A DNA stretch of 52,057 bases from Candidatus Gastranaerophilales bacterium (GCA_944324245.1 CALUVO010000005.1:1-52057), one strand, 5' to 3'. Shown: positions 15,701 to 24,411, counted from the stretch's first letter. A program made the numbers and translations. Notes: a model not told the origin generated them from the letters alone.

Positions 15701-17512
15701 TTATTTATTTATCTCTGCTTCTTCTGTATCTTCAGGAGGATTTATAGGAAGCCTGAACCCGAAAGTAGAGCCTTCTCCTGGTTTGCTCTTTACAAAAACC
15801 TCGCCTTTATGATGTTTTTCAATTGTTATTTTAACAAGATGCAATCCTAATCCCGTGCCTTTTACGGTGTGAGTATCATTTTCCACCCTGTAAAAACGTT
15901 CAAAAATCTTTTTCTGGTGCTCTTCTGATATACCGCAGCCCTGATCTTCAACCGAAACTTCCACGTATTTTGGATCTCTGGCGATTTCTGCACGGACTTT
16001 AATTCTGCCGTTTTCCGGTGAGTATTTAATCGCATTTGATAAAAGATTATTCAGCGCTCTTTCTATGCTGTCAGCATTGATAGGAATTTGGGGCAGGTCT
16101 GGCTCTTTGATTAAAGAGAATGTAACATGTTTTTCTTCAGCAAGAATCTGCATTGATTTTATTTCAGATTCAATCAGCGGAACAATATCTGTCAATTCTT
16201 TTTCTACATTAACATTGCCTGATTCAAGTCTTGAAAAATCAAGAATATCATTCACCATTTTCTGGAGCCTTGCAGCTTCTTTATTAATTACTTCAAAAAA
16301 CTCTTTATTTGTTTGTTCGTCAAATTCATCAGAATGATTGTATATGGTATCAATATAAGTTCTTAAAACAGTAACGGGAGTTCTTAATTCGTGGCTGACA
16401 TTTGATATGAAGTTGCTTTTCATCCTGTCTATTTCAACTTCTTTTGTCACGTCAATCAGAACTATCACGTATCCTACATATTCTTGATTAGAAGAAAACA
16501 TAGGAGATATAACAGCTTTTATTACCCTTGAATCAACTTCTATATTAAATTCAAGAGGCTTATTCTCCATAACATCGAGCGGAGTATCTTTAAACTGTTC
16601 TATTTTTTCTTTAAAACATAACTCGCCGTCAGTATCGCAGTACATTTGAATTTTTGTATTCAAAATTTGAGAATCTTCTACCTCTAGCATCTTTTTGGCA
16701 GCATTATTAACAAGAACAACATTGTCATAGTTGTCACATACAACAACACCGTTTACAATACTCATCAATACCGCTTCAAATTTATTTCTTTCAAGAGTAA
16801 GCTGGTCAATATTCTGCTCTTCATACTGGTGCAACCTTAAAGACATATTGTTGAATGCATTTATAAGGTCTTTTATCTCGCCTGAAGTGTTTTTATCATC
16901 GAGAGTATAGCCGAATTGACCGGTTGTAATCTTTTTTACACCATGATGCAGCATGCTGAGTTCACGTGTAATCAGTATTGTGTTTATCAGGATTACAAAA
17001 GTAAACACCAGCCAGGCAACCGTAAAGACAACAAGCATAGAGTTTCTGGTTGCATGAGAGATGTCTTTTGTTGCTCCGCCTGTCAGTCCGACCGTAACTT
17101 TTCCTATAGTGGTTTTTACACCGTCATTGTTGACTATCATCTGGGCAGAGCTTGTTATTTTTGCCTGCTGTGCACGGTTTGGATATTCTTTTTTGCTTGA
17201 ATAAATTATATTATTTTTATCATCCTGAAATTCAACAAAGGCTATTTCGTTATTGCTGTTGATAATAGAATGGGTATGGGCTTGAAGGGTGGAAAATTTT
17301 TCAAATTCCTGAACGTTTTTTGTTATTTCAACACTCTCTATAGCCAGCGTTTTTGTAAGTATTTCACCGAATCCGGAATAAACCTCGGAGATTTTTTGCT
17401 GGATATTTGTAATGGCAAAAACAGCCAATCCTACGATAAGAATTGTGCTTATTACCAAACCTAAAAGTATTAATTTATTCTGTGTACTTATACTTAGCGA
17501 CTTTTTATTCAT
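15701..17512 (-). CDS. Orphan membrane sensor histidine kinase (HAMP-PAS-HisKA-HATPase)
   Basis: A 603-residue two-component sensor. Order: TM1 about 13-35; periplasmic sensing region about 36-155; TM2 about 157-181; HAMP about 182-235; PAS about 245-355; HisKA with phospho-acceptor His374 in NVSHELRTP; then N box NNLLSNAIKYSPENG, G1 EDQGCGISEEH, F box FERFYRVEN and G2 GTGLGLHLVK. This plan is that of WalK/VicK and of cyanobacterial NblS/Hik33, which would be natural homologues, but I cannot decide by eye. No response regulator is adjacent. Signal unknown. Confidence 0.93.
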   Translation of the reverse strand: MNKKSLSISTQNKLILLGLVISTILIVGLAVFAITNIQQKISEVYSGFGEILTKTLAIESVEITKNVQEFEKFSTLQAHTHSIINSNNEIAFVEFQDDKNNIIYSSKKEYPNRAQQAKITSSAQMIVNNDGVKTTIGKVTVGLTGGATKDISHATRNSMLVVFTVAWLVFTFVILINTILITRELSMLHHGVKKITTGQFGYTLDDKNTSGEIKDLINAFNNMSLRLHQYEEQNIDQLTLERNKFEAVLMSIVNGVVVCDNYDNVVLVNNAAKKMLEVEDSQILNTKIQMYCDTDGELCFKEKIEQFKDTPLDVMENKPLEFNIEVDSRVIKAVISPMFSSNQEYVGYVIVLIDVTKEVEIDRMKSNFISNVSHELRTPVTVLRTYIDTIYNHSDEFDEQTNKEFFEVINKEAARLQKMVNDILDFSRLESGNVNVEKELTDIVPLIESEIKSMQILAEEKHVTFSLIKEPDLPQIPINADSIERALNNLLSNAIKYSPENGRIKVRAEIARDPKYVEVSVEDQGCGISEEHQKKIFERFYRVENDTHTVKGTGLGLHLVKITIEKHHKGEVFVKSKPGEGSTFGFRLPINPPEDTEEAEINK

Positions 17513-17618
17513 TATGAAGAAATTATAGCATATATAAATAAATTGTGTATATAAATAGGTTATACATAAAAATATTCTTCATTTTAGTAAAATTGAACTT
17601 TTTAGATTCTCTCTCGTT

Positions 17619-17655
17619 TATAATCATGTAGGTAAGCAGGTGTTTGTGCACCTGC
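17619..17655 (+). promoter_or_regulatory. SIMPL gene -10 box and leader hairpin
   Basis: TATAAT at 17619-17624 is followed by a leader with the perfect hairpin GCAGGTG-TTTGTG-CACCTGC (17636-17655) before AGAAGGAG and the ATG. The same leader occurs upstream of the broken copy near 41240, where the stem changes GTG/CAC to GTA/TAT and so keeps pairing. Confidence 0.6.
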
Positions 17656-17687
17656 ACTAATAGATTACATTTTGAGAAGGAGAAAAT

Positions 17688-18434
17688 ATGAAAAAGTATT
17701 TATCTGCGGCACTTATAGCAGCACTTGTAGCTGGTTTTGTTTCTTCAGGCGCACTTAAAGCAACTGCTGATGTTATAGAAAGAGGTTTTGTATCCGTTTC
17801 TACTACGGCTAATACAGAGCTGCCGCCTGATGTGGTAGAAATAAGTATTGCCGTACAGACACAGGATGATAAATCGCTTCAAAAAGCAACAGAAGAAAAT
17901 AAGCAAATTTCTGACAGAGTATACACAGAACTCTCTAAAATGATTAACAAAGATAACGGAGACTTTATAAAAACAACAAATTACAATGCATCTCCTATAT
18001 ACAACTACAAAAATAACAAAAAGAATCTTGTAAGATACGAGGTATCTAACAGTATAGTTGTGCATACAAAAGCAATTAAAGATGCTGGCAAAATGATAGA
18101 CAAGGCAATTTCACTGGGTGCTACGAATATTGATAATCTCAATTTTTCAATATCAGCATACGACAAGGAATGCGACCAGCTTCTCGGTATTGCTGCAAAA
18201 AAAGCATACACAAGGGCTGGTATACTGGCTGCTTCTGCCAATAACTCTTTAAATGGAATAAAATCAATGAATGGCAGCTGTTCTACCTCTAGTGCAATGC
18301 CCCAGTACAGACTTCTTGCAAAGAATATTTCTCTCGGCGCCTCAGCTGACAGCGCAGCAGAAAGTTCAAGTCCTATACAAGGCGGTGTAATAAAGCTTTA
18401 TGCAAACTTAAATGCTTCTTATTTTGTAAAATAA
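17688..18434 (+). CDS. SIMPL-domain (DUF541) exported protein
   Basis: A 248-residue periplasmic or surface protein. Signal peptide 1-27 (AALIAALVAGFVSSGALKATA). The mature part fits the SIMPL/DUF541 pattern: RGFVSVSTTANTELPPDVVEISIAVQTQ at the start, a helix with KQISDRVYTEL, YEVSNSIVVHTKAIKDAGKMIDKAISLGATNIDNLNFSIS in the middle, and a helix KAYTRAGILAASANNSLNG. Family members are linked to envelope stress or outer-membrane integrity, with poorly defined activity. Strong AGAAGGAG before the ATG. A decayed second copy lies at 41282. It is convergent with pnuC. Confidence 0.9.
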   Translation: MKKYLSAALIAALVAGFVSSGALKATADVIERGFVSVSTTANTELPPDVVEISIAVQTQDDKSLQKATEENKQISDRVYTELSKMINKDNGDFIKTTNYNASPIYNYKNNKKNLVRYEVSNSIVVHTKAIKDAGKMIDKAISLGATNIDNLNFSISAYDKECDQLLGIAAKKAYTRAGILAASANNSLNGIKSMNGSCSTSSAMPQYRLLAKNISLGASADSAAESSSPIQGGVIKLYANLNASYFVK

Positions 18435-18559
18435 TCTAAGTTTTGCACTCCACTCTAAACTAACAGTAACCGAACTTTATTCAAAAACTCAAACCCGACC
18501 AGGGTGCAATATACTCATCATAGCACCATATTATCCGTAAATCGATGTAAAGAACAGAA

Positions 18560-19270
18560 TTATTCTGTTTGCGCATCGATTTCTTTTTTCCATTGAAAAT
18601 AAAAATAAACAGCAAGAAAGAAATATACGCACCACATAATAAAAGTGGCATAGGTCTTTGCACCGTGCAAAACAAGATTCAGCCACATAACAGAAGACAA
18701 ACCGTTAACTATCATCCAGACTATCCACTGTTCGATACATCTTTTAACTGTAAAATACATTCCAAATACGGACAAAACAGTCGTTGTTCCGTCAAAGACA
18801 GGACTGCTCCCGCCGAAATATTTGATAACAAATACAGCTATAGTACAGGCGGCTATTGCAATTAGAAAATATAAGATTTTTTGCTTTTGTGTAAGCTGCT
18901 TTTTTATTATTTCACGTGTATCTGTTTTAAGGTGTTTTTTCCAGGCAAAAATTCCGGCAACTTGCATAGGAAAGTAATAACACATGTATAAAACAAGATT
19001 TCCCCACAGAGCATTTTCAAACGAAAGCCAGCTGTAGCAGCAAGTGCCGGCAAGTCCGAAAAAATAGCAGGAGATTTTGCCCTTACCTGCAATCGTTGAA
19101 TACAGAATACCGCATACGGCAGAAATTACCGCTATAATACTGTCTTTTACTATAAAAGCATTTACAAAAATCACGAAAAAAACTATTGAAAGCCCGATTG
19201 TTTCAGTTTTTTTCCAGCCTTTGCATTCCGCTTTTATGAATGATTTTATAATTTCCTTAAAATTACTCAC
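18560..19270 (-). CDS. pnuC: PnuC-family vitamin B3-type transporter (nicotinamide riboside)
   Basis: A 236-residue membrane protein with seven hydrophobic segments. Family features are the pattern SWLSFENALWGNLVLYMCYYFPMQV, followed by AWKKHL, and the late helices WIVWMIVNGLSSVMWLNLVLHGAKTYATFIMWCVYFFLAVYFYFQWKK with Trp/Asn residues that bind the substrate in PnuC. It carries nicotinamide riboside, or thiamine in PnuT relatives, into the cell by facilitated diffusion. No NadR, thiamine kinase or riboswitch is visible nearby, so the exact substrate stays open. Confidence 0.87.
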   Translation of the reverse strand: MSNFKEIIKSFIKAECKGWKKTETIGLSIVFFVIFVNAFIVKDSIIAVISAVCGILYSTIAGKGKISCYFFGLAGTCCYSWLSFENALWGNLVLYMCYYFPMQVAGIFAWKKHLKTDTREIIKKQLTQKQKILYFLIAIAACTIAVFVIKYFGGSSPVFDGTTTVLSVFGMYFTVKRCIEQWIVWMIVNGLSSVMWLNLVLHGAKTYATFIMWCVYFFLAVYFYFQWKKEIDAQTE

Positions 19271-19314
19271 CGCTCAATTTACTTTTTAATATGTATGTTA
19301 TCTAATTAAAATAG

Positions 19315-20340
19315 ATGAAAATTAAAACTATTACAAATCAAAATTCCCAGATTTCATTTAAAGGGATGTATAACAATAAATTGCTGCTAAAAAGTTTAAA
19401 ATTGGCTTCAGATAACGGCACACTTTTTAATGCAACGGCAACTCTTGTTCTTTCTTCCGTTGCAAGACCTGTTGCTATTATGTCTACTCCAAAAACAGAT
19501 AAAGAAAATAAAAAGCTTGCCTGTGCAAAAGCTCTTTCTTCAACAGCTGTAGGCTATTTAATAATGATGCTTGCATCATTACCCGTAGCAAAAGCCATAC
19601 GAAAAATCGATAATAAGCCGTCTGAATTTTTAAAAGAATCAACAATAAAAAATCTTCAATCTAATGCAAAAAGTCTTAGAACATCAAAAATATACTCTTT
19701 TGCAACACAACTGTTCAAACTGGGAGTCGGATTTGTAATTGCAGCACCTAAATCAGCACTTACCTGTTCCTTAATTCCGGCAGTTATGCTTTTATTTCCT
19801 AAACAGAAACAAAAGCAAAAAGACGGAGCAAACAGCAAAGTCACATCAAAGGTCATATCTTTTAAAGGCCTCTATAATAACGCAACAGAATCTCTTGCAA
19901 AAGGAATAGGAAAAATCATAGACACAAAGCCGCTGCAAAACTTTGTAAAAAAATATTATGAAACAAACTATGCCCAGCATATCACATCACTGACAGATAC
20001 ACTGTTAACCCTTGCTTTTGTACAGCAGACAGCAAAAAGCAAAAAAATTGAACAAAAACGAAAAAAACCGCTTATATACAATTCTCTGATTTCAACAGGA
20101 TTATGTATTGCCGGAGGTTATGCACTAAACAGTGCAACAAAAAAATCAACCGCAAAATTTATCAATAAATTTAAACAAATAAATAAGGATTTGCCTGAAC
20201 TGGAAAAATATGTGGAGGGCATAAAGATTGCTAAGCCGGCGTTACTGCTGGGTATTATTTATTACATCTTTATACCTGTTATATCTACATTTCTGGCAGA
20301 CAGAACATATACTGAGCACAGACCTAATTTGTTAAAATAA
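19315..20340 (+). CDS. Internally duplicated hydrophobic protein with two ISFKG motifs
   Basis: A 341-residue protein of unknown family. The N-terminus has ISFKGMYNN (residues about 13-21), and ISFKGLYNN occurs again at about 182-190. Each is followed by a similar course of a basic amphipathic helix and hydrophobic helices (TATLVLSSVARPVAIM, STAVGYLIMMLASLP, GVGFVIAA in the first half; SLTDTLLTLAFV, LISTGLCIAGGYAL, ALLLGIIYYIFIPVIST in the second). This looks like a tandem duplication of a tag plus membrane unit. There is no classical signal peptide and no good Shine-Dalgarno. Function unknown. Confidence 0.8.
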   Translation: MKIKTITNQNSQISFKGMYNNKLLLKSLKLASDNGTLFNATATLVLSSVARPVAIMSTPKTDKENKKLACAKALSSTAVGYLIMMLASLPVAKAIRKIDNKPSEFLKESTIKNLQSNAKSLRTSKIYSFATQLFKLGVGFVIAAPKSALTCSLIPAVMLLFPKQKQKQKDGANSKVTSKVISFKGLYNNATESLAKGIGKIIDTKPLQNFVKKYYETNYAQHITSLTDTLLTLAFVQQTAKSKKIEQKRKKPLIYNSLISTGLCIAGGYALNSATKKSTAKFINKFKQINKDLPELEKYVEGIKIAKPALLLGIIYYIFIPVISTFLADRTYTEHRPNLLK

Positions 20341-20388
20341 AAAGCGGTCTTTTGTAAAAATGAATAAAGAACCGCCTTGCTTTTTTTA
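20339..20388 (+). terminator. Terminator after the duplicated membrane protein
   Basis: AAAGCGGT..TTT / AAAGA-ACCGC inverted repeat followed by TTGC and a run of seven Ts, directly after the stop codon. Confidence 0.7.
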
Positions 20389-20395
20389 TTTGTCT

Positions 20396-20424
20396 GAGGC
20401 TCTTGCTTGTACCCGAGGGCACTT
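20396..20424 (-). repeat. Mosaic repeat, copy E, left fragment
   Basis: GAGGCTCTTGCTTGTACCCGAGGGCA is close to the reverse complement of the right part of copy C (13300-13325). It is cut off at the inverted-repeat end of the foldback element, and the other end module of the same repeat family reappears at 21225-21253. Confidence 0.7.
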
Positions 20425-21037
20425 GTATATGTTACGTAATTCGATAACCGATTTATATACTGATAATATTTATTATGTAAAAAACAATTTGTCATCCTGA
20501 GGAGCGAAGCGAGCTCAGGATCTTACCGGCTTAGTGATTACTTTTCCGATTGGTAAGATTCTGAACACAGCACTATCATTATAGCAATGCATATTTAATG
20601 CTTCAGAATTACATGTTTTAAAACAGCAGGGGGTACGGGGGCGGCACGCCCCTGTTGTAACCTTGGTTAGAAACAGTTGTGTTTTGAGGCAATTTTTACA
20701 GCAGACTGTCGCTGAAAAATTGCCGTTTAAATACTTACTGTTTCTTTTGAATAAGCGTCCTTTTTCTCTTTCTTGCTTGAGATGTAGGCGAGGTACGAGC
20801 CGTACATATCAAGCAAAGAAAGAAAAGAACGCTATGTAAAAAAACACAGTAAATATTCAGAACAAATTTTGCATCCACAAGGTCTGAAAAAATTCATTCT
20901 GAATATCAACTGTGTTTAATCAAGGTCACAACGGCAGAGCCGTCTTACACTTCGTGTGCAGCTTCGCTGCTAATTGATTTTCTTATAATAAATATTATCA
21001 ATATATAAAATCTGTCATTGAATTACGTAACATATAC
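20425..21037. mobile_element. Foldback / MITE-like element with about 53-bp terminal inverted repeats
   Basis: The ends GTATATGTTACGTAATTC (20425-20442) and its exact reverse complement (21020-21037) are followed inward by a further stretch of similar inverted sequence (to about 20476 and from about 20985). Inner segments also pair: TTGTAACCTTGGTTA near 20655 with TAATCAAGGTCACAA near 20919, and CTTTCTTGCTTGA near 20768 with TCAAGCAAAGAAAG near 20808. The whole 613 bp can therefore fold into one long imperfect hairpin. There is no plausible ORF, so it would be non-autonomous. It contains the common repeat TCATCCTGAGGAGCGAAGCG (20494-20513). Confidence 0.72.
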
Positions 21038-21253
21038 ACGAGTGACAGTACCGAGCGGGAAGAAAATCCAAGAGCGGTTTGCCTTCTTTTGCCGTTGAGC
21101 TGAGGCGAAACGTGCAAAATGGCTTCACGAAATTATCAATAGTTTTTCTTTGTATTATTGATTTGTAAACAGTGAAAGTGCGGCTGTGGAAACAGCCATG
21201 TGAACAACGTCAATAATCCAAGACGTAGTCGGAGTCAGTTGACGATATGAAAT
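21038..21253 (-). repeat. Mosaic repeat, copy E, right part
   Basis: It contains the GCGGCTGTGG-AA-ACAGCC hairpin and ATGTGAACA (21180-21206), AATAATCCAAGAC (21212-21224) and the end module GGAGTCAGTTGACGATATG (21225-21253). The same parts, in inverted orientation, form the repeat at the right edge of the window. The last base coincides with the final base of the hcp stop codon. Confidence 0.8.
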
Positions 21254-22785
21254 TATCCGAAAATTTCTTTTAAGTCTCTGTCCGGTGTTGAAATTGGTTT
21301 TATCTTAAACTTATCCGCAAGAATATTAAGCACATTAGGTGATACAAAAGCCGGCAATGTCGGGCCGAGTCTTATGTTTTCTATACCGAGATACAAAAGT
21401 GTAAGCAATATACACACAGCTTTTTGTTCATACCAGGATAAAACAAGAGATAAAGGAAGTTCATTTACGGAACAGTTAAAAGCCTTAGAAAGTTCCACAG
21501 CGACTTTTATAGCAGAATAAGCATCATTACACTGCCCCATATCAAGGAGTCTCGGGATTCCGTTTATAGTACCCAAATCCATATCATTAAAACGAAACTT
21601 ACCGCACGCAAGAGTCAAAACTAATGTATCCTTTGGTGTAAGTTTTACAAATTCCGTATAATAATTTCTCCCGGGTTTTGCACCGTCACATCCTCCTACA
21701 AGGAATATGTGTTTTAAATCACCTGATTTTACAGCTTCTATAACCTTAGGCGCAACAGAAAGCACTGTTTTGTGACCGAAACCGGTTGTCAGAATATTAC
21801 CGCCGTTTATACCTGTCATAGGCCTGTTTTCTTTATATCCGCCCAGTTCCAGTGCTTTGTTTATAACCGGAGTAAAGTCTTTATCCTCACCAATATGAAC
21901 TGTGTCAGGATATTCAACAACTGAGGTTGTAAATACTCTGTCTTTATAGCTGTCTTTTACAGGCATGATACAGTTTGTTGTAAACAAAATTGCTGCGGGA
22001 ATATTGTCAAACTCCTTTTGCTGGTTTTGCCAGGCAGTACCGAAATTACCTTTAAGATGAGGATATTTTTTTAACTCCGGATATGCATGGCAGGGAAGCA
22101 TTTCTCCGTGTGTATAGATATTTATTCCTTTATCTTTTGTTTGTTCCAATAACAGTGCAAGATCTTTCAAATCATGCCCTGTTACAACAATAAAAGGACC
22201 TTTTTCTATATTTGTTGTAACCATAGCCGGTTCCGGAGAACCGTAAGTTTCTGTATTTGCTCTATCCAAAAGCTCCATACATTTAAAATTAATTTCACCT
22301 GTTTTTAAAACCAGAGAAAGCAGTTCATCAGCTGACAATTCTTTTGAAACACCCTGCAGCGCTTCATAAAAAAATGCATCTACAATTTCATCTTTGTAAC
22401 CCAGCACTCTTGCATGATGAGCATAAGCTGCAATACCTTTTAGCCCGAACAGTATTAAAGATTTGAGGCTTCTTATATCTTCATTGCAATTCCATACTGA
22501 TTGTATGTCAAAGTCTATTTCACCTGCGGCTTTTATTACTTTGTCTATATCTTCTTTAATCGAGTTTTTATCAAAATTTACATTGGTAATAGTAGTAAAC
22601 AGGCCCTCTATCAAAAGTTGTGTATTTTCTTCCGTTTGCGGCTGTGTATTAGCCAGTTTTATTAATGAGCTGGTCAACTCATCCTGCAGGTTTGCTACCT
22701 CAGGAGTTTTACCGCAAACACCCGATATTGTGCAGCCGGTGCATTTAGCAGTTTGTTCGCATTGAAAACAAAACATTTTTTCCAT
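21253..22785 (-). CDS. hcp: Hybrid cluster protein (hydroxylamine/NO reductase)
   Basis: A 510-residue iron-sulfur enzyme. The N-terminus MFCFQCEQTAKCTGCTISGVCG carries the Cys cluster of Hcp. Hybrid-cluster ligands are seen in VVTGHDLKDL, in HGEMLPCHAYPEL, in TTNCIMPV, in FLVGGCDGAKPGRNYYTEF and in ACGKFRFN. Hcp reduces hydroxylamine in vitro and acts as NO reductase under nitrosative stress. I place the start at the ATG at 22785, which has AAGGAG 8 nt upstream; the longer frame to 22830 lacks this. A palindrome at -41.5 and a divergent Crp/Fnr gene suggest NO-responsive activation. Confidence 0.97.
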   Translation of the reverse strand: MEKMFCFQCEQTAKCTGCTISGVCGKTPEVANLQDELTSSLIKLANTQPQTEENTQLLIEGLFTTITNVNFDKNSIKEDIDKVIKAAGEIDFDIQSVWNCNEDIRSLKSLILFGLKGIAAYAHHARVLGYKDEIVDAFFYEALQGVSKELSADELLSLVLKTGEINFKCMELLDRANTETYGSPEPAMVTTNIEKGPFIVVTGHDLKDLALLLEQTKDKGINIYTHGEMLPCHAYPELKKYPHLKGNFGTAWQNQQKEFDNIPAAILFTTNCIMPVKDSYKDRVFTTSVVEYPDTVHIGEDKDFTPVINKALELGGYKENRPMTGINGGNILTTGFGHKTVLSVAPKVIEAVKSGDLKHIFLVGGCDGAKPGRNYYTEFVKLTPKDTLVLTLACGKFRFNDMDLGTINGIPRLLDMGQCNDAYSAIKVAVELSKAFNCSVNELPLSLVLSWYEQKAVCILLTLLYLGIENIRLGPTLPAFVSPNVLNILADKFKIKPISTPDRDLKEIFG

Positions 22786-22805
22786 AATGATTCTCCTTAT
22801 GTTGT

Positions 22806-22854
22806 TTATAGAAGTATATTCTGCTACCATAAAAAAGTCTGTTGCAATTGCAAC
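22806..22854 (-). promoter_or_regulatory. hcp promoter with perfect palindromic activator site
   Basis: The palindrome GTTGCAATTGCAAC (22841-22854) is centred at 22847.5. A TATACT -10 box on the minus strand (22818-22813) predicts a start near 22806, putting the palindrome at -41.5, the class II position of Crp/Fnr activators. It also lies just before the divergent regulator gene, so autoregulation is possible. Confidence 0.7.
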
Positions 22855-22874
22855 GAAATATACAAGGTTAGTCT

Positions 22875-23525
22875 ATGAATATATTTGATAATATTTCGGA
22901 ATCTGAAAAGCACCTGCTGTATAAATGTGTAAAGGCAGTATTAAAAAACTATAAAAAAGGAGAATTAGTATTTTCTGCCGATGAAAATATTGACTCTATC
23001 GCTTATGTCATTGAAGGTAATATAGAATTGACAAAAAATGACTATAACGGTAATGAAATACTACTTACACGCATAAGCAAAGGAGAAATTTTTGCGGAAA
23101 CATTTGTGTGCGCCGGAGCAAAAAGTATCGTACAGGCAAAAGCTATTGACAATACAAAAGTACTCTTTTTAAACTTTAATAATATTTTGAATATTTGTCC
23201 GCAAAACTGCATCTTCCACAAAAAGCTATTGGAAAATTTAATTAAAATAATTGCACAAAAAAATTTGTTTCTCCAAGACAGACTGGAAATGTTTTCTCAC
23301 AAAACATTAAAAGAAAGAATCATATATTTGCTTACAAAATACAAATCTGCAAAGGATAACAGTGTATTTGAAATTCCGTATTCAAGAGAGCAGATGGCGC
23401 AATATCTGGGAGTAAACAGAAGTGCGCTTTCTAAAGAATTGGCTAAATTAAAGTCAGAAAAAATACTTGATTTTCACAGGAATTCTTTTAAGCTCTTTGT
23501 TAATAAAACTTCACAAGAATTTTAA
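22875..23525 (+). CDS. Crp/Fnr-family regulator, probably controlling hcp (HcpR-like)
   Basis: A 216-residue regulator. The N-terminal cyclic-nucleotide-binding-like beta roll (IDSIAYVIEGNIELTKNDYNGNEILLTRISKGEIFAE) lacks the Arg/Ser phosphate-binding set of a cAMP site. A long dimerisation helix follows, then a Crp-type helix-turn-helix ending SREQMAQYLGVNRSALSKELAKLKSE. Only scattered Cys residues are present, so no Fnr-type N-terminal cluster. Divergent placement from hcp fits the HcpR group, NO sensors. The ATG has only a weak AAGG, and a TATACA box lies 10 nt before it, so the leader is very short. Confidence 0.9.
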   Translation: MNIFDNISESEKHLLYKCVKAVLKNYKKGELVFSADENIDSIAYVIEGNIELTKNDYNGNEILLTRISKGEIFAETFVCAGAKSIVQAKAIDNTKVLFLNFNNILNICPQNCIFHKKLLENLIKIIAQKNLFLQDRLEMFSHKTLKERIIYLLTKYKSAKDNSVFEIPYSREQMAQYLGVNRSALSKELAKLKSEKILDFHRNSFKLFVNKTSQEF

Positions 23526-23534
23526 AAAAATAAC

Positions 23535-23579
23535 AATTTTATTCCCTATATATTTTTTATATATATAAGGAATAAAATT
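23535..23579 (+). promoter_or_regulatory. Long hairpin sequestering the ribosome binding site of the next gene
   Basis: AATTTTATTCC (23535-23545) pairs perfectly with GGAATAAAATT (23569-23579), and a further 7 bp (TATATAT/ATATATA) pair after one mismatch, closing a 7-nt loop. The AAGG Shine-Dalgarno of the gene at 23581 lies in the right arm, which ends one base before the ATG. This could be an RNA thermometer or translational switch. Confidence 0.55.
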
Positions 23580-23580
23580 T

Positions 23581-24312
23581 ATGACTAAAATTGTTAACCA
23601 ATACTGTCAAACCACTAATATAACAGAAAGACGAATACCGCCTCAAACAGAGCGGGGTGTTTATATTTGTCCCAGTGAATCAACAAGAATTGATGCAACC
23701 GGATATAAAGAATGGGATATTACTCTGCCTTATGTTTTAAAGGGAGATACTGCTGAAACACCATTGTCAGTAATATACAATCCTGTGTATAAAATTAGCT
23801 ATGCCGTTTTAAAATACGGTAATTTCAAATATAAAGTAGAGGACAATAAAGGTGTTAACAGAACAAATGCATCTAATGAAGATGTATGTCTTGCAATTTA
23901 TTCCCAAGCAATAGCAGACGAAATAAGTAATGTAGGAGCCTGTTATACCGGAGTTAAAAAAGCATTTTTATCAGCCGGAATCATAGATAATTATGATGAT
24001 ATGCCAAGAGGTGAAGCAAAAGAATCAATAAAATACTTTGAGGCACACCCGGAAAAATTTAAAAAAATAGCTGTATCAAAAGAAGGACTAAAAAATCTGC
24101 CTGCAGGAAGAATAATCATATTTACAAAAGACGGTGAAGCAGGTCATATTTGTATTACAAACGGCAACGGGCAGGGAATGAGCAGCTCTACAGATAATCT
24201 TGGCTGGTTGGATGCAAAAGGAGACGGGGCATCTTATGTTGTTTATGAACTGACTGACGGTTGGAAATATGACAGAGCAACAAGAAAACTTGTTTTTAAT
24301 GAGACTAAATAA
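23581..24312 (+). CDS. Putative NlpC/P60- or CHAP-type cysteine hydrolase
   Basis: A 243-residue protein with no signal peptide. The second half has GACYTGVKKAFLSAGI, a Cys at a helix start, and LPAGRIIIFTKDGEAGHICITNG, a strand pair with a His. This is the Cys..His layout of NlpC/P60 and CHAP amidases that cut peptidoglycan peptides. The N-terminal 90 residues are unlike known targeting domains. Family assignment is by motif only. It follows the regulator gene by 55 bp, with its ribosome binding site inside a long hairpin. Confidence 0.65.
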   Translation: MTKIVNQYCQTTNITERRIPPQTERGVYICPSESTRIDATGYKEWDITLPYVLKGDTAETPLSVIYNPVYKISYAVLKYGNFKYKVEDNKGVNRTNASNEDVCLAIYSQAIADEISNVGACYTGVKKAFLSAGIIDNYDDMPRGEAKESIKYFEAHPEKFKKIAVSKEGLKNLPAGRIIIFTKDGEAGHICITNGNGQGMSSSTDNLGWLDAKGDGASYVVYELTDGWKYDRATRKLVFNETK

Positions 24313-24411
24313 ATGTTCTCATAATATTTTCAGGCATCATATTTTATAGTAAATAAAAGAATCATTTATAAAAATGGTTACAAATAAAAAGAGAATTACT
24401 ATAATAAAAAA

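Noticed and set aside
17593-17624. Full sigma-70 promoter for the SIMPL gene with TTGAAC as -35
   Set aside because: The spacer to TATAAT would be 20 bp, too long for a standard promoter, so only the -10 and leader hairpin are annotated.
18539-18582. Hairpin AAATCGATG..CATCGATTT at the pnuC 3' end as terminator
   Set aside because: The stem spans the last pnuC codons and is not followed by a T run on either strand, so I did not list it.
2414-21253. Mosaic repeats as integron attC sites or CRISPR
   Set aside because: They hold paired arms, but no attC-type core ends were found, they do not follow a cassette pattern, and no integrase is present. There are no regularly spaced direct repeats with unique spacers, so CRISPR is excluded.
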